Source: UBA2428 sp002343545 (GTDB taxonomy: Bacteria; Bdellovibrionota; UBA2428). From it: DNA of 29,959 nucleotides. Location: the NCBI GenBank assembly GCA_937952285.1, contig CALFZE010000081.1, forward strand, positions 1 through 29,959, read 5' to 3'. Of the stretch, positions 29,572 to 29,959 are shown one piece after another (the first letter of the stretch is position 1; every line of letters starts with the position of its first letter). Made by a program: the position numbers and the translations under genes. Under the pieces are notes generated by a model that saw only the letters and a program-made list of their open reading frames with translations, was not told the DNA's origin and searched no databases.

Positions 29572-29959
29572 GTGGAATGGGTCGTCCTCGCGGTGGCATC
29601 GGTCGTGGCCGCTTACGCGGTCGGCACCTTCGTCTACGTGGCGTCGTCGTACTTTCTCTCGCGCGCGCACGCCGAGCGGAGAGCGCTCGGCGCGTCGCTC
29701 CGTGAGATCACGCGCGAGGCGGCGTGGGCCCTCGTCATCCAGCCGCTCTTGCCGCTGTTCTACCTGATCGGCCGCAAGCTCGCGGGCGGCAGCGGTCGCC
29801 CCGTCGTGTTCGTGCACGGCTACTTTCAGAACCGAATCAATTTCGTCTACCTCGCGCGTGCGCTCGGCAAGCGAAACCTGGGGCCGCTCTACGGGTTCAA
29901 CTACGTCTGGATCAACGATCTGCCCACCATCGCGCGCTCGCTCGGCGATTTCGTCGAGT
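29572..29959 (+). CDS. Alpha/beta-hydrolase lipase-like protein, 3' end outside window
   Basis: The frame from GTG 29572 runs open to the window edge (129 codons). It begins with a hydrophobic helix (VEWVVLAVASVVAAYAVG), then a charged linker and a second hydrophobic stretch (LVIQPLLPLFYLIG). A lipase-type oxyanion region follows, PVVFVHGYFQNRINFVYLAR, with the HGY motif of triacylglycerol lipases and PGAP1-like hydrolases. The catalytic Ser, Asp and His would lie beyond the window. It is divergent from the SDR start by 54 bp. Composition differs from the rest of the window. Confidence 0.7.
   Translation, partial: MEWVVLAVASVVAAYAVGTFVYVASSYFLSRAHAERRALGASLREITREAAWALVIQPLLPLFYLIGRKLAGGSGRPVVFVHGYFQNRINFVYLARALGKRNLGPLYGFNYVWINDLPTIARSLGDFVE

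Noticed and set aside
1..29959. Search for tRNA, rRNA, CRISPR, transposase or phage genes
   Set aside because: None was recognised; no clover-leaf tRNA, regular spacer repeats, or integrase/transposase motifs were seen.

Overview
The window carries about 34 densely packed protein genes at roughly 60% GC, with mixed G/C and A/T third codon positions, frequent GTG/TTG starts, 4-nt ATGA overlaps and many exported or envelope proteins. No RNA gene, insertion sequence, prophage or CRISPR array was seen. The gene styles (YceI protein, GGDEF protein with an N-terminal 7TM-like region, HDOD protein, peroxiredoxin with a Lys/Ala-rich tail, MepA and LdcA peptidoglycan enzymes) suggest a Gram-negative bacterium, perhaps of the Bdellovibrionota/Oligoflexia or another former deltaproteobacterial group. 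That placement is inference only. The last ~520 bases look like a different genome.

Layout. 1-201: 5' end of an alkyltransferase-like (ATL) gene lacking its middle. 252-680: VOC-fold protein. 3937 down to 687 (minus): mutM with a zincless finger, a doubtful small ORF, a glycogen-synthase-like protein with a signal peptide, and yjdM. 4033-7844 (plus): FAD amine-oxidase-type enzyme, polytopic GT-C-like membrane protein, exported DHH-like protein. 12640 down to 7841 (minus): small exported protein, methyltransferase, membrane diguanylate cyclase, rhomboid protease, BON protein, DUF2288 protein. 13254-12820: Hsp20, divergent from lepB and an overlapping M24 peptidase. 16489-14591: Cache-domain histidine kinase, divergent from a LysR regulator. 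19410 down to 17438 (minus): MepA and an HDOD protein. 19547-20245: YceI with a strong terminator. 25174 down to 20309 (minus): outer-membrane barrel, LD-carboxypeptidase, MBL hydrolase, exported protein with an RBS-masking hairpin, then a coupled thioredoxin / DUF6952 / oxygenase trio. 25204-26262: APP1-type HAD phosphatase. 29022 down to 26275 (minus): RlmI-like methyltransferase, ferredoxin, Lys-tailed peroxiredoxin, membrane zinc-ribbon protein. 29052-29430: truncated lipoprotein. 29431-29959: an SDR start and a lipase start with much higher GC3.

How genes may work together. Redox and oxidative-damage functions recur (thioredoxin, peroxiredoxin, ferredoxin, MutM, ATL-like protein), as do envelope functions (LepB, rhomboid, MepA, LdcA, YceI, BON, barrel). 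Signalling is covered by a c-di-GMP cyclase, an HDOD protein, a Cache kinase and a LysR regulator. The most unusual items are the peroxiredoxin with a histone-H1-like tail, the exported glycogen-synthase-like protein, the oxygenase fused to a TonB-C/AgmX-like domain, the RBS-masking hairpin at 22514-22535, the ATL gene with a precise in-frame deletion, and the abrupt composition and gene-truncation junction near 29430.
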